Positions 20,016 to 29,532 of a stretch of 64,000 nt of DNA are shown here, piece after piece (positions within the stretch are counted from its first letter, which is position 1; each line of letters opens with the position of its first letter). The notes beneath the pieces were generated by a model that made no database searches, was not told where the DNA came from, and worked only from the letters and a program-made list of their open reading frames with translations. This stretch comes from Neobacillus novalis NBRC 102450. GTDB lineage: Bacteria; Bacillota; Bacilli; Bacillales; Cytobacillaceae. The position numbers and the translations under genes are program-made. The stretch spans positions 186,001-250,000 of the forward strand of contig NZ_BCVP01000012.1 of the NCBI RefSeq assembly GCF_001591805.1, read 5' to 3'.

Positions 20016-21365
20016 TTACAGAACATCTTCATATATTGCCTCGGCATTTTTCAGTTTTTCAACCTCTTCTTCAATGCCGTTAGTGGCATTTATAAAGATT
20101 CGGTAGGTGTCATTTCCAATTGTACCAAGGAATTCGTAACAGAGTACTTCCTCATTAAGATCATTAACAATATATGCTTGCCGGTCCTCCATTACTTTAA
20201 ATTTCGGATTTACCTTGGTGCGAGCCTGCTCAACAGAAAGGGCGGGTTTTTCAATTTTTCTAGTTTGTAATGATTTTAAGTACTCTTCCGCAGACAGGCC
20301 GACAATATCGCCATTATCTAGTGCAACTTTCACTTTTACTGCCTCTGGATAGATTCTAATCCCGTTAATATTCGTGACAAAGTTGAAAACACCGATATTA
20401 TCATATTGCATACTTTCAAATACCTCTAAATTTTTAAAACCATTTTCTTTTAGGAAAGCCGCCGCCTTGTTGTCAGCTTCATTTAGACTCAGAACTTGTT
20501 TTTTGATATCGCGGTTATTAATAAACCAAATCGGATGGCCAGCCTTTTTGGTAATATCCATGCTAGCTTCTTGAGCAGTTTGTTTATTTTTTATTGATAC
20601 ACTATAAAAACCGTAATCAGCACCTTTTCCATTTTCGGTCACTTTTACCTCCGCATTACCATCAAACTTCATATAATTTTTAGCAATCTTGATTGCTTCT
20701 TGGCGAGAAATAGTTTTTCCTTTAATCTTTTTAAAATTTTCATCCTTCTTTTGCATGTTAGCAAATGTTGGCCCCTGGTCGGATTCTTCATACCCGGTAA
20801 CCGTTTTTTCAACCGTTTTGAAGCCGTCAATGATGGTATTGTCGGTTGACTCTTTTCCTGATGCAAGTGCAAGCTCAACATCCATCCAGCGCAGATTATT
20901 TTTCAGAACCATATGCTGCACATTTCTAAGCTCGCCTTGGATATCACCTGACTGTTTATAAAGAGTTTGTAAGGTGCTATACTCATGCTCCGATAAAGGT
21001 TCCTTTTCCAAATCCCTGACAGCCGTTCGATAACTGAAGTTTCCAATATTCGCGAGAAATTCTTCAGTCTTGTTAAATGGTAATAATGTTAATGGCAGCT
21101 GCCCAACATCACCATGTGCCTGCGAGGTTAGTCTCCACACCTCAACTAATGATGGAGATAACGAATGTCTGGAGTTCATGGCAAGCGTTGTTCCAATTTT
21201 ATCGTGTAATAAATCCATTCGGTAGGAAAGATTATGAAACGCCCGTTGATAATTGTTTTCTGCATTTAATAGAACAGCGTTTTTCTCCTGATGTTCTTGG
21301 TAGCCCCAAAAGGCTGTTCCCGCGACACCCGCTGCTAGAATACCAATTAATATGCCTCTAATCAA
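20016..21365 (-). CDS. ypeB: Spore germination protein YpeB
   Basis: Partner of the spore cortex-lytic enzyme SleB, required for its stable presence in the spore. The 449-aa protein starts at a TTG (MIRGILIGILAAGVAG) behind GAGAGGTGA, has one N-terminal membrane helix (about residues 3-20), then a helical domain and C-terminal PepSY-type repeats such as ISRQEAIKIAKNYM and LSVEQARTKVNPKF. It follows sleB by 14 bases, the conserved sleB-ypeB operon. Confidence 0.96.
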   Translation of the reverse strand: MIRGILIGILAAGVAGTAFWGYQEHQEKNAVLLNAENNYQRAFHNLSYRMDLLHDKIGTTLAMNSRHSLSPSLVEVWRLTSQAHGDVGQLPLTLLPFNKTEEFLANIGNFSYRTAVRDLEKEPLSEHEYSTLQTLYKQSGDIQGELRNVQHMVLKNNLRWMDVELALASGKESTDNTIIDGFKTVEKTVTGYEESDQGPTFANMQKKDENFKKIKGKTISRQEAIKIAKNYMKFDGNAEVKVTENGKGADYGFYSVSIKNKQTAQEASMDITKKAGHPIWFINNRDIKKQVLSLNEADNKAAAFLKENGFKNLEVFESMQYDNIGVFNFVTNINGIRIYPEAVKVKVALDNGDIVGLSAEEYLKSLQTRKIEKPALSVEQARTKVNPKFKVMEDRQAYIVNDLNEEVLCYEFLGTIGNDTYRIFINATNGIEEEVEKLKNAEAIYEDVL

Positions 21366-21379
21366 TTCTATTCACCTCT

Positions 21380-22261
21380 CTACTTGCAAAAAATATGCTG
21401 CCCAATTCGTTTTATTTGCGGTCTTCCCCATATCCACCCGCTAGTGGCTGTATCTGGATTAAAATAATAAAGGGCCGCGCCAGTTGGATCCCAGCCATTT
21501 ATCGCATCCAAAACCGCTTTCTTTGAAGTTTCATTTGGTGTCAGGTAAATTTGCCCATCAGCTACAGCAGTGAACGCTCCCGGCTCAAAGATGACACCAG
21601 AAACTGTGTTCGGAAACGATGCACTATTCACTCGGTTCAAGATAACAGCTGCAACAGCCACTTGACCGATATATGGTTCACCTCTTGATTCCCCGTGAAC
21701 AGCATTCGCCATTAGACGGATATCATTTTGTGAATAGCCATTTGGAACGTTAGCCGCAGTTGGTTTTTTCGGCGCTGCTTGCTTCTCAGGTGCTTTTGCG
21801 GCTGGTGCTTTGGCCGCAGGTGCTTTAGCTGCTGGCGCTTTGGCGGCCGGTGCTTTGTTACCGGGTGCACTTTGCTTGCTTTGGTCAACACCACCGTAAT
21901 GGGTAAATTTTTTCCCGGAATTGATTTGCTTTTTTACAAACTGCTCGTTGTATTTGCTGGCTTTGGTCAATTTTGCCTTTGTTGTTGTCCCAGCCAATCC
22001 ATCAATTGGCAGCCCAAATTCATATTGGAAGTTCCTTAACGCCCAATACGTACTCCAACCAAAAACTCCATCAATTTTCCCATTATAGTAGCCAATATAT
22101 TGGAGTCTGGATTGCAGTTCAATGACATCGTCGCCAACAGCCCCTTTTTGGATTACCTGTTTGGAAAATGCATGAACCTGATTATTTTCCAAACAGGATA
22201 ATGGCACTGTAAGAAAAAAAGTTAAGATGAAGAATTTTTTTAGGATTTTTTTCTTTAACAT
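21380..22261 (-). CDS. sleB: Spore cortex-lytic enzyme SleB
   Basis: Lytic transglycosylase that opens muramic-delta-lactam-containing cortex during germination. The ATG at 22261 begins MLKKKILKKFF, followed by a signal peptide. Next are a peptidoglycan-binding domain (about residues 36-95), an Ala/Pro/Lys linker with repeated KAPAA units, and the SleB hydrolase domain starting YSQNDIRLMANAVHGESRGEPYIG with its catalytic glutamate. A longer in-frame start at 22363 lies in the prsW terminator and is rejected. Length is 293 aa. Confidence 0.95.
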   Translation of the reverse strand: MLKKKILKKFFILTFFLTVPLSCLENNQVHAFSKQVIQKGAVGDDVIELQSRLQYIGYYNGKIDGVFGWSTYWALRNFQYEFGLPIDGLAGTTTKAKLTKASKYNEQFVKKQINSGKKFTHYGGVDQSKQSAPGNKAPAAKAPAAKAPAAKAPAAKAPEKQAAPKKPTAANVPNGYSQNDIRLMANAVHGESRGEPYIGQVAVAAVILNRVNSASFPNTVSGVIFEPGAFTAVADGQIYLTPNETSKKAVLDAINGWDPTGAALYYFNPDTATSGWIWGRPQIKRIGQHIFCK

Positions 22262-22349
22262 AGAATAATAACCCCCATTGTAAATCTTTTTAGCAGTAAC
22301 CCTATTTTTTGTTAGATTGGTGTTTTTATTCCAAGAAAGTAAATAAATC

Positions 22350-22382
22350 AAAAAACCCTTCATCAGGATTGAAGGGTTTTTT
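22350..22382 (-). terminator. prsW intrinsic terminator
   Basis: Minus strand AAAAAACCCTTCA pairs with TGAAGGGTTTTTT around a seven-base loop; it overlaps the prsW stop and separates it from sleB. Confidence 0.9.
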
Positions 22383-23052
22383 GGACGGGATATTGTTTTT
22401 TAAAATGATTGGCGCTCAATATTTTCGCTTTTTTCACCTTTCGTAAGCCAAACCACCAAAGGAAAATCATAAATGGAAAAATAATAAATACCCAGTGTTC
22501 AAGTGACATCAAGATAAAATCATAGGATCCATGCAGAAGAAATGGCAAAAGCAGCGAGAGGATGACCCATTTAGCTTTATGCCCTTCGGTAAACTTTGCT
22601 TTTCCAATATAAAAGCCCATAATAACTCCAAACATGGCATGACTTGAAACAGGTAATAACGCACGCGACATCGCATGCTCAATCCCATTTGCCAGTAAAT
22701 AAAAGATATTTTCAATCGTAGCAAAACCAAGGGAAACGGCCACTCCATAGACAATGCCATCAAATGGTTCATCGAACTCAACATGCTGGTATATAGCATA
22801 AAACAGGATGAACCATTTAAAAAATTCTTCTAGAAGACTTGAGCTAAGAAAAGCATCGATAAGATGAGATTTAACCAAATGCTCTGATTCAAGGACATGC
22901 TGGATAAACATGATTGGAAACACCAATAAAGCTCCGTATAAAAAGGTTCGAAGAACAAAGGAAACTGGCTCTGGCTCATATTCATCTTTTAAATAAAAAT
23001 AACTCAGTAAGGCCAGACCGGGGGCAACTCCGGCTGATAAAATTCCCAGCAT
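22363..23052 (-). CDS. prsW: Site-1 intramembrane protease PrsW
   Basis: Multi-pass membrane protease that, in B. subtilis, makes the first cut in anti-sigma factor RsiW under envelope stress. The 229-aa protein has several hydrophobic helices plus the family motifs [32 protein letters not shown] and [13 protein letters not shown]. No sigW/rsiW pair lies in this window, so the substrate would be encoded elsewhere. It is upstream of sleB and downstream of ansA. Confidence 0.93.
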   Translation of the reverse strand: MLGILSAGVAPGLALLSYFYLKDEYEPEPVSFVLRTFLYGALLVFPIMFIQHVLESEHLVKSHLIDAFLSSSLLEEFFKWFILFYAIYQHVEFDEPFDGIVYGVAVSLGFATIENIFYLLANGIEHAMSRALLPVSSHAMFGVIMGFYIGKAKFTEGHKAKWVILSLLLPFLLHGSYDFILMSLEHWVFIIFPFMIFLWWFGLRKVKKAKILSANHFKKQYPVQKTLQS

Positions 23053-23154
23053 GATGAACCTCTTTTCAAATCGATTTTCTTCATCGTATCATGTATCCAA
23101 AATAAATTAAATAAAAGATTCCTTCCACATTGGTAACTCAAAAATTCTATTTAG

Positions 23155-24111
23155 TTAAAAATGAATATGCTTTAAGCCGCTGGCAATCGCGACAGCTAAT
23201 TTGATTCGTGCCTTTTTAGAGTCATTGTCGCTGCCAAGGATTACCCCTTTGTTATAAAGATCATAGGCACTGCCATCATAATCATAGGTTGTGTACACAG
23301 AACCCTCTTCTGCACTTGTGGTGATGACCAGTTTAATCCCTGCCTCAATTGCCTTTTCGATTTCTTCCATCATCATTGGAGCCACCTGACCACGTCCCAC
23401 ACCTTCGAGGACAATCCCGCCTACACCTGCCTCCCGGGCAGCTTTAATAAATTTTCCATCTGCCCCAATGTAACACTTGATGATTTCGACTTGTGGAATT
23501 GGTGATTGAATGTCAAAAAATTCTCTTTTAATTGGTTTCTGAAAAATATCGACCTGATCATTGTCAATAATACCGAGATAGCCAAAGCCAAACACGTTAA
23601 ATCCTTGAATATTAGAAGCATGTTCTTTTTTCACATACCTTGCCGCAAATATTCGTTCATTAAAAACGACGACGGCTCCGGCATCATGTAAATCGCTTGA
23701 ACATGCCGCATAAATAGCGTGCCGTAAATTAATATAGACGTCGCTTCCCAAATCCTCTGGGGAGCGCTGTGATCCTGTAACAACCACTGGCCTGTGGTCA
23801 TTGATCGTTAAATCAAGAAAATAGGCTGTTTCCTCCATAGTATCTGTTCCGTGAGTGACCACAACACCGGAAACCGAATTATCCTTAAAATAGGCCTCAA
23901 TTTTATTTTTTAGGACAACCAGATCTTCAAAAGTAATATGAATACTTGCTTTTTGGAAGACAGATTCTACAATCACTTCCATGTCTTTCGGTAAATTACA
24001 CATCGCCGCCAGTTCTTCACCCGTTAACGCACCGGAAGCTAATTTACCTGAATCCTTATTTGGTTTGCTCGCTATTGTACCGCCTGTTGTTAATAAAACA
24101 ACCTTTTTCAT
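23155..24111 (-). CDS. ansA: L-asparaginase, type I-like
   Basis: Hydrolyses L-asparagine to aspartate and ammonia. The 318-aa protein has both family threonine motifs, LLTTGGTIASKPN at residues 6-18 and VVTHGTDTMEETAYF around 84-98. No signal peptide is visible, so it is probably cytosolic. It is six bases downstream of ypdA and likely cotranscribed. In B. subtilis the corresponding slot between ypdA and prsW has no asparaginase. Confidence 0.93.
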   Translation of the reverse strand: MKKVVLLTTGGTIASKPNKDSGKLASGALTGEELAAMCNLPKDMEVIVESVFQKASIHITFEDLVVLKNKIEAYFKDNSVSGVVVTHGTDTMEETAYFLDLTINDHRPVVVTGSQRSPEDLGSDVYINLRHAIYAACSSDLHDAGAVVVFNERIFAARYVKKEHASNIQGFNVFGFGYLGIIDNDQVDIFQKPIKREFFDIQSPIPQVEIIKCYIGADGKFIKAAREAGVGGIVLEGVGRGQVAPMMMEEIEKAIEAGIKLVITTSAEEGSVYTTYDYDGSAYDLYNKGVILGSDNDSKKARIKLAVAIASGLKHIHF

Positions 24112-24117
24112 TAGCTA

Positions 24118-25095
24118 TCACCCTTTGGCTTCTTTGTCTATAATGGAGCGGGCAATTTGTCCGCCATGGAACCTGCCATTTTCTATAAAAATTTCATTTG
24201 CATTATTACCTGCTGCAAGGACACCCGCGATATAGATACCATCTATATTCGTTTCCATCGTTTCCGGATTAAAAAGCGGTCTTCCTGATTCCGAATCAAT
24301 CTTCACACCCATTGTTTTTAAAAATGGATGGTCTGGATGATAGCCTATCATCGCAAACACAAAATCATTTGTTATCGCCTTATCTTCTCCATCCTTACTG
24401 TAAATGACCTGATTCTCAGTTATTTCTTTCACGTTAGCATTAAATTCCATTAAAATCGTGCCAGCACGGACTAAGGCTTCGAATTCAGGCAGAATCCAAG
24501 GTTTGATGCTGGGGGAATATTCTTTTCCGCGATACAAAACAGTAACGCGTGCCCCCGCCTTCACAAGCTCTAGAGCGGCATCAACACTTGAGTTTTTCCC
24601 GCCAATGACACAGACATCTTTATCAAAATAAGGATGCGCCTCTTTGAAATAATGAAAAACCTTTGGCAGGTCCTCACCTGGCACATTCAAATAATTCGGG
24701 TGATCATAATAACCTGTTGCGATAACCACATAACGAGCACAATAGGTATGTTTATTCGTATCGATTTGAAATAAATCATCCAGCTTAGATACTTTTGTGA
24801 CTCGTTCAAAAGCGTTAATACGCAGCTGTTTTCGTTTAGCTACCTCTCGATAATAGACGAGAGCCTGGTTTCTTTTAGGCTTATAGCTATCTGTAATAAA
24901 TGGTACTTCTCCAATTTCTAACTTTTCACTTGTACTAAAAAATGTTTGATGTGTCGGATAATGATAAATTGAATTTACCAGATTACCTTTTTCAATTATT
25001 AATGGCCTTTTCCCCATTTCTTGTAATGAAATTGCCGCTGCTAATCCACAGGGCCCTCCTCCAACAATGATGATATCTTCTATTTGCATAATCAT
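24118..25095 (-). CDS. ypdA: Bacillithiol disulfide reductase YpdA
   Basis: FAD/NADPH-dependent flavoprotein that reduces oxidised bacillithiol. The 325-aa protein has the FAD motif IIIVGGGPCGLAAA with the conserved cysteine, the NADPH motif VCVIGGKNSSVDAAL, and a C-terminal IDGIYIAGVLAAG typical of the fold. Two starts are possible (25095, or two codons later at 25089); AAGGAG lies upstream of both. It is followed by ansA. Confidence 0.93.
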   Translation of the reverse strand: MIMQIEDIIIVGGGPCGLAAAISLQEMGKRPLIIEKGNLVNSIYHYPTHQTFFSTSEKLEIGEVPFITDSYKPKRNQALVYYREVAKRKQLRINAFERVTKVSKLDDLFQIDTNKHTYCARYVVIATGYYDHPNYLNVPGEDLPKVFHYFKEAHPYFDKDVCVIGGKNSSVDAALELVKAGARVTVLYRGKEYSPSIKPWILPEFEALVRAGTILMEFNANVKEITENQVIYSKDGEDKAITNDFVFAMIGYHPDHPFLKTMGVKIDSESGRPLFNPETMETNIDGIYIAGVLAAGNNANEIFIENGRFHGGQIARSIIDKEAKG

Positions 25096-25115
25096 TACGC
25101 TCCTTAAAAAACAAT

Positions 25116-25152
25116 CAAAAAACTCCTATCGTCTATGATAGGAGTTTTTTTG
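25116..25152 (-). terminator. Glutamate dehydrogenase gene terminator
   Basis: Minus strand AAAAAAACTCCTATC and GATAGGAGTTTTTT form a strong stem with a T run, between the dehydrogenase gene and ypdA. Confidence 0.9.
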
Positions 25153-25172
25153 CGATATTTCAATGTATTAAC

Positions 25173-26450
25173 TTAAATCCAGCCTCTAAAACGGCTCGCC
25201 TCAGCCATTTTTCTTACACCGACCATATAGGCGGCTAAGCGCATATCGACACGGCGTGTTTGGGCTGTGTCATAAATATTTTTGAAAGATTTAACCAATA
25301 TTTTTTCAAGCTTTTCTTCTACTTCTTCCTCAGACCAATAGTACCCTTGGTTATTTTGTACCCATTCAAAATAAGAAACAGTTACACCACCAGCTGATGC
25401 CAGTACATCAGGTACAAGTAAAATGCCGCGCTCTGTTAAAATCTCTGTTGCTTCTAATGTCGTTGGACCATTTGCGGCTTCAACTACGATTGTCGCACGA
25501 ATGTTATGAGCATTTTCGGCTGTAATTTGATTTTCAATGGCAGCAGGAACAAGGATATCACAATCGAGTTCAAGCAGTTCTTTGTTTGTAATCGTGTTAT
25601 TAAACAATTTAGTGACTGTTCCAAAGCTGTCACGTCTATCTAATAGATAATCAATATCTAAACCGTTTGGATCGTACAACGCACCGTAGGCATCAGAAAT
25701 ACCAATAACCTTTGCCCCGGCATCATGCATGAACTTGGACAAAAAGCTGCCCGCATTACCGAAACCTTGAACAACAACCCTTGCACCCTCAATTTGAATG
25801 CCCTTCTTTTTAGCTGCTTCGCGGATACAGATTGTTACCCCTTTTGCTGTTGCCGATTCGCGCCCATGCGAACCGCCAAGTACAAGCGGTTTACCAGTAA
25901 TAAATCCTGGAGAATTGAATTCATCGATTCGGCTATATTCATCCATCATCCAAGCCATAATTTGTGAATTTGTAAAAACGTCTGGTGCAGGAATATCTTT
26001 CGTTGGCCCGACAATTTGGCTGATTGCCCTTACATATCCACGGCTTAATCTTTCAAGCTCCCTAAAGGACATGTCACGCGGATCACAAATGATACCGCCC
26101 TTACCACCGCCATATGGAAGATCTACAATTCCGCATTTTAAGCTCATCCAAATGGAAAGTGCCTTCACTTCTGTTTCAGTCACACCCGGATGAAAACGAA
26201 TTCCACCTTTTGTCGGTCCTACTGCATCATTATGCTGTGCACGGTATCCCGTAAATATTTTTGTCGATCCGTCATCCATTTTAACTGGAATTTTTACTGT
26301 CATCATACGTAACGGCTCTTTCAAGAGCTCGTATACTTCTTCAGGATAACCTAACTTCTCAAGCGCTTTATGAATAACTGTTTGTGTTGATTTCAACACA
26401 TCATTCTTTTCCACTTGATTAGTCTTTTCTGTACCATTTTCGGCTACCAT
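25173..26450 (-). CDS. gudB: NAD-dependent glutamate dehydrogenase
   Basis: Oxidative deamination of glutamate to 2-oxoglutarate and ammonia. The 425-aa hexamer-type protein shows KGGIRFHPGVTETEVKALS, PYGGGKGGI with the catalytic lysine, the PAPDVFTNS segment, and the Rossmann motif VVQGFGNAGSF. AGGAGGATTACAA precedes the ATG. Position beside ypdA and ypbH matches B. subtilis gudB; the reading frame is intact, without the inactivating 9-bp duplication of laboratory B. subtilis. RocG is the main alternative name. Confidence 0.92.
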   Translation of the reverse strand: MVAENGTEKTNQVEKNDVLKSTQTVIHKALEKLGYPEEVYELLKEPLRMMTVKIPVKMDDGSTKIFTGYRAQHNDAVGPTKGGIRFHPGVTETEVKALSIWMSLKCGIVDLPYGGGKGGIICDPRDMSFRELERLSRGYVRAISQIVGPTKDIPAPDVFTNSQIMAWMMDEYSRIDEFNSPGFITGKPLVLGGSHGRESATAKGVTICIREAAKKKGIQIEGARVVVQGFGNAGSFLSKFMHDAGAKVIGISDAYGALYDPNGLDIDYLLDRRDSFGTVTKLFNNTITNKELLELDCDILVPAAIENQITAENAHNIRATIVVEAANGPTTLEATEILTERGILLVPDVLASAGGVTVSYFEWVQNNQGYYWSEEEVEEKLEKILVKSFKNIYDTAQTRRVDMRLAAYMVGVRKMAEASRFRGWI

Positions 26451-26647
26451 TTGTAATCCTCCTAAGAAATCACTTTTACGAATGTTGTCCGCTTTCAGTC
26501 ACAAGTATACACGTTTAATTGATTTATGCAAGAAGAAAAACACACATTTCACTATTTTAAAGCGCGGATATGTAAACGCTGCCATCATTATTCAAACAGG
26601 AATTTTAAAGCAGCATTGCCAGTTCGAATTCTTCTTTTCTCAATAAA

Positions 26648-26670
26648 CAAAAAGGGGCGGCGGACCCCTT
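26648..26670 (-). terminator. ypbH intrinsic terminator
   Basis: Minus strand AAGGGG TCCGCCG CCCCTT followed by TTTG, downstream of ypbH. Confidence 0.7.
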
Positions 26671-26697
26671 CGGAAAAATATTTATCCCGGGTAACGC

Positions 26698-27279
26698 TTA
26701 TTTAAAATACTGTAGAATGGTTTCCACCGCTTTATTTTTTATAATTGCTTTACCGTATTCAGCTAACACGATCGGGCTTAGAATGGAGGGGTTGCCGTAT
26801 TCCGATAAGATACAGGCCGCCTTATCTTTATTTACAGTTTCTGTTTTATCCATCAAAAGGTAATAGTGATTACGCATGGAAAAGAGGCTTCCGCCAAATT
26901 GATCTACCGAGGACAGTCTTTTTGAAAGACTAATAATATCCTCAAATTCTTCAAATTCATACAAGAGATCCTCACAGCCTTCAAGCCTTACCTGCATTTC
27001 AATAAAACCATCATATAACAACTCTTCATCATCTTTTACTTCATCAACTGTAATAATCAAAATCATACCTTGGGCCTGAAGGGAAAATATTTCAACTGCA
27101 ACAGAACCCTGTATGTCAACATCAAATTCTTCACTCGCCTCTTCGAGCATATCATGAAAGAGCTGATTCCATTTGCTTGAATCCTTCCAAATATCATCTT
27201 TGGAAAGTCCCCTTTCAAACAAATCATCAGAAGTTAAAAAAATTTTTATTTTATTGGCCGTTAAGCGTTCTAAGCGCAT
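26698..27279 (-). CDS. ypbH: MecA-paralogue adaptor protein
   Basis: Adaptor of the MecA family that targets substrates to the ClpC ATPase. The 193-aa protein begins MRLERLTANKIKIFLTSDDLFERGLSKDDIW, the conserved MecA N-terminal domain, followed by an acidic middle and a C-terminal domain ending ETILQYFK. Its location beside gudB and ypbG identifies the second MecA paralogue rather than mecA itself. Substrates cannot be inferred. Confidence 0.88.
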   Translation of the reverse strand: MRLERLTANKIKIFLTSDDLFERGLSKDDIWKDSSKWNQLFHDMLEEASEEFDVDIQGSVAVEIFSLQAQGMILIITVDEVKDDEELLYDGFIEMQVRLEGCEDLLYEFEEFEDIISLSKRLSSVDQFGGSLFSMRNHYYLLMDKTETVNKDKAACILSEYGNPSILSPIVLAEYGKAIIKNKAVETILQYFK

Positions 27280-27356
27280 GCTTTTGCCCCCTGCCGTGAC
27301 ATAAACTTGTTTTCAGTGTATGCCTTAGGGTTCTATTGGTGAATTGTCTACAACAA

Positions 27357-28136
27357 TCATACCAAGTCCTTACCTTTTCTTAGCGTAATTAGATGGGTTT
27401 CTGCAGGTGCTCCTAACCTTAAAGGAAGGGACGTTGTTCCATAGCCATTACTAATTAACAGAATCGTATTCCTGAGTTTTTTTATGCTGCCTCGCTTTTG
27501 GGGACTATACCCGAAGATATGTATTTGTCCTCCATGCGTATGTCCGGATAACACGAGTCGAATTTCTTGTTCGGGATGAACTTTTCTTGTGATGCTTGGA
27601 TAGTGGCTTGCTAAAATTTTGAAGCTCGCAGCTTCCGCATCTAATAGTGCCAAATCAAGCCGATCCCGGTTCTGATTCAAGTCATCCACTCCGAGTAAGG
27701 ATAACTTCTCGCCCTGTTCTGATTCAAAGGTAACGGCTGTATTATCTAATACCTTTATACCAGTCTCGAGAAGGATGGCATCCAATTGATGATAATCAAC
27801 TTCATAATCGTTATTTCCCCAAACAAAGTAAACGGGGCCAATTTGCTTTAATTTCAACAGGTTGGCTTTAACACGTTCAAAGGGTACACCCTTTTCCATG
27901 AGATCCCCTCCGATGACGACAAAATCAGCCTTCCCCTTAACACCATTAATAATCTTGTCTGAAATGGTCCGTCTATGAATGTCCGAAATAAAAAAGAGTG
28001 AAACACTACCAAATGTGTCTGGAAAGTCAGAAAAAAATAATTCGTGTTCTGATACATCGTTTAAAAATGCTTCTCGGAGCATATATAAGAGTAGGCTTCC
28101 GCCAATTATAAACAGGACAACAATAAGAACAACCAT
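27357..28136 (-). CDS. ypbG: Membrane-anchored metallophosphoesterase YpbG
   Basis: Calcineurin-like phosphoesterase of unknown substrate. The 259-aa protein has an N-terminal membrane helix (about residues 1-20), then the metal-binding motifs ISDIHRR, VIGGDLM, WGNND, ASHYP and SGHTHGGQ in order, which form the di-metal centre. Position between ypbH and the CBS gene matches B. subtilis. A C-terminal RLGAPAETHLITL stretch is family-typical. Confidence 0.87.
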   Translation of the reverse strand: MVVLIVVLFIIGGSLLLYMLREAFLNDVSEHELFFSDFPDTFGSVSLFFISDIHRRTISDKIINGVKGKADFVVIGGDLMEKGVPFERVKANLLKLKQIGPVYFVWGNNDYEVDYHQLDAILLETGIKVLDNTAVTFESEQGEKLSLLGVDDLNQNRDRLDLALLDAEAASFKILASHYPSITRKVHPEQEIRLVLSGHTHGGQIHIFGYSPQKRGSIKKLRNTILLISNGYGTTSLPLRLGAPAETHLITLRKGKDLV

Positions 28137-28202
28137 TTTCTCTTTTCCCCATTTCCTTACTTAAAGTTGTACGGAAATCATACCATAACAATACTTAAAC
28201 TA

Positions 28203-28242
28203 AAAAACAAAATCCCTCCCATACAATGTATGAGAGGGATTT
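28203..28242 (-). terminator. CBS-protein gene terminator
   Basis: Minus strand AATCCCTC and GAGGGATT bracket a hairpin (28211-28241), followed by TTTTG and a TTTTTT run downstream of the CBS gene. Confidence 0.8.
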
Positions 28243-28265
28243 TAAATATTCCCCAATTCGTTTAA

Positions 28266-28898
28266 TTAGTCCTCATCAATACTTAAGATACGGAAACCAT
28301 GTTCTTCAAGCTTCTTGGAAAACTTATCAATATTATCCTTCTTTTCAATCTTCATAACGATTCTTCGTACGAGTTTATCTGTTTCATCGAAAGTAACAAG
28401 TGAAATAATGTGCTCATGAAAGTGATGGGCAATTTCCGAAAGACGGGCAATCCTGCCTTCTGTCTCAACAGATGTAAACGCAATTCTCACTCCCGGGCGA
28501 TTTACCCCAAATGCACTTTCAAACGAACTTAGAACATCAGATCGTGTTACTACTCCAAGAAAATTCCGCTTGTTGTCGACCACAGCTAACAATGGGAAAT
28601 CTTTCAATTCGAGAAGTGTTTTCTCAAATACTTCTCCACCCGCTAAAAACTGTTCTTGATGTGTGGCAATATCTTTAACATAAGTTGAGTTTAAATATTC
28701 GTCCTTGGTTTTGTTAGATAGAAAATAGCTTTCATAAATGGTATACCTTGTTGCAACCCCTAAATATTTATCGCCGCTTAAAACAGGAATTCCATCAATT
28801 TGATACTTTTCTAACATTTCTAAAACTTCATTTAGCGTTATACCTCCCTGTGCCGTATAACACTCATGCTTTGGTATCATCATATTTTTTACGAACAA
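28266..28898 (-). CDS. CBS-domain protein with C-terminal ACT-like domain
   Basis: 210 residues with two CBS motifs (about residues 5-60 and 75-130) starting MMIPKHECYTA and ending in FLGVVTRSDVLSSF, then an ACT-like C-terminal domain (about 140-205) that begins VRIAFTSVETEGRIARLSE. Such proteins usually sense adenine nucleotides or small ligands, but the ligand here is unknown. Translation starts at a TTG with GAGGTGA upstream. It is divergent from cotJA. Confidence 0.85.
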   Translation of the reverse strand: MFVKNMMIPKHECYTAQGGITLNEVLEMLEKYQIDGIPVLSGDKYLGVATRYTIYESYFLSNKTKDEYLNSTYVKDIATHQEQFLAGGEVFEKTLLELKDFPLLAVVDNKRNFLGVVTRSDVLSSFESAFGVNRPGVRIAFTSVETEGRIARLSEIAHHFHEHIISLVTFDETDKLVRRIVMKIEKKDNIDKFSKKLEEHGFRILSIDED

Positions 28899-28985
28899 TT
28901 CCCATCACCTCAAAGTATTAATCCTTCCCTCTTAATTATACTTCGACAACCAATGGAAAAACCCTTTAATATATTAAACTTTTAT

Positions 28986-29014
28986 GTCATGTAACAAGAA
29001 ATATTTCATATTAT
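28986..29014 (+). promoter_or_regulatory. Probable SigE promoter of cotJ
   Basis: GTCATGT (28986-28992) lies 14 bases upstream of CATATTAT (29007-29014), close to the SigE pattern, with the cotJA start 30 bases further on. The cotJ operon is SigE-controlled in B. subtilis. Confidence 0.55.
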
Positions 29015-29044
29015 TAATTGATGTTGAATAAAGGGAGGGCTACC

Positions 29045-29275
29045 ATGAATACTCATCAAAAAACCTATCATCCTTACGCCAGTCCATTTGACCCTTGCAA
29101 ACCATTAACTGAAAAAACTTATTCCACCCCACCTCATTTATATATGGGATTTCAACCACCGAATCTTCCACAATTTACACCTGCTGAAGCACTCCGAGCG
29201 GGCACGCTTTGGAAGGATTTCTATGACCCTTATTTTAACTCTTTTGAAAGGGCTAAGGGAGGGCCACAAACATGA
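29045..29275 (+). CDS. cotJA: Spore coat protein CotJA
   Basis: Small mother-cell protein of the cotJ operon, associated with coat assembly. 76 residues from [11 protein letters not shown], rich in Pro, Tyr and Phe, including [12 protein letters not shown] and [27 protein letters not shown] sits just before the ATG at 29045; an upstream in-frame extension lacks a site. Its stop overlaps cotJB by four bases. Confidence 0.93.
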   Translation: MNTHQKTYHPYASPFDPCKPLTEKTYSTPPHLYMGFQPPNLPQFTPAEALRAGTLWKDFYDPYFNSFERAKGGPQT

Positions 29276-29532
29276 AACAGGTACCCGCAGAGTACTATCA
29301 ATTAATGGAACAGCTTCAAACTGTTGACTTTGTCCTAGTCGAGTTAACATTATATTTAGATACACATAATGACGACATAGAGGCAATTAACCAATTTAAT
29401 CATTATGTCAAAGAAAGAAAACATTTAAAAAAAGCATTTGAAAGCCAATTTGGTCCGTTATTGCAATTTGGTAATAGCTATTCCGGTTATCCATGGAATT
29501 GGGATGACACACCTTGGCCATGGCAAGTTTAA
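29272..29532 (+). CDS. cotJB: Spore coat protein CotJB
   Basis: 86-residue helical coat-associated protein reading [26 protein letters not shown] and ending in a tryptophan-rich tail [13 protein letters not shown] typical of CotJB. Start overlaps the cotJA stop (ATGA). A 145-bp dispersed repeat follows immediately and separates it from cotJC. Confidence 0.94.
   Translation: MKQVPAEYYQLMEQLQTVDFVLVELTLYLDTHNDDIEAINQFNHYVKERKHLKKAFESQFGPLLQFGNSYSGYPWNWDDTPWPWQV

Noticed and set aside
22262..22363. Longer SleB start
   Set aside because: The extra N-terminus would begin inside the prsW terminator and would put sequence before the signal peptide.
29138..29386. Minus-strand ORF opposite cotJA-cotJB
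   Set aside because: Antisense shadow of cotJA and cotJB with no ribosome site; the plus-strand genes have strong sites and conserved sequence.
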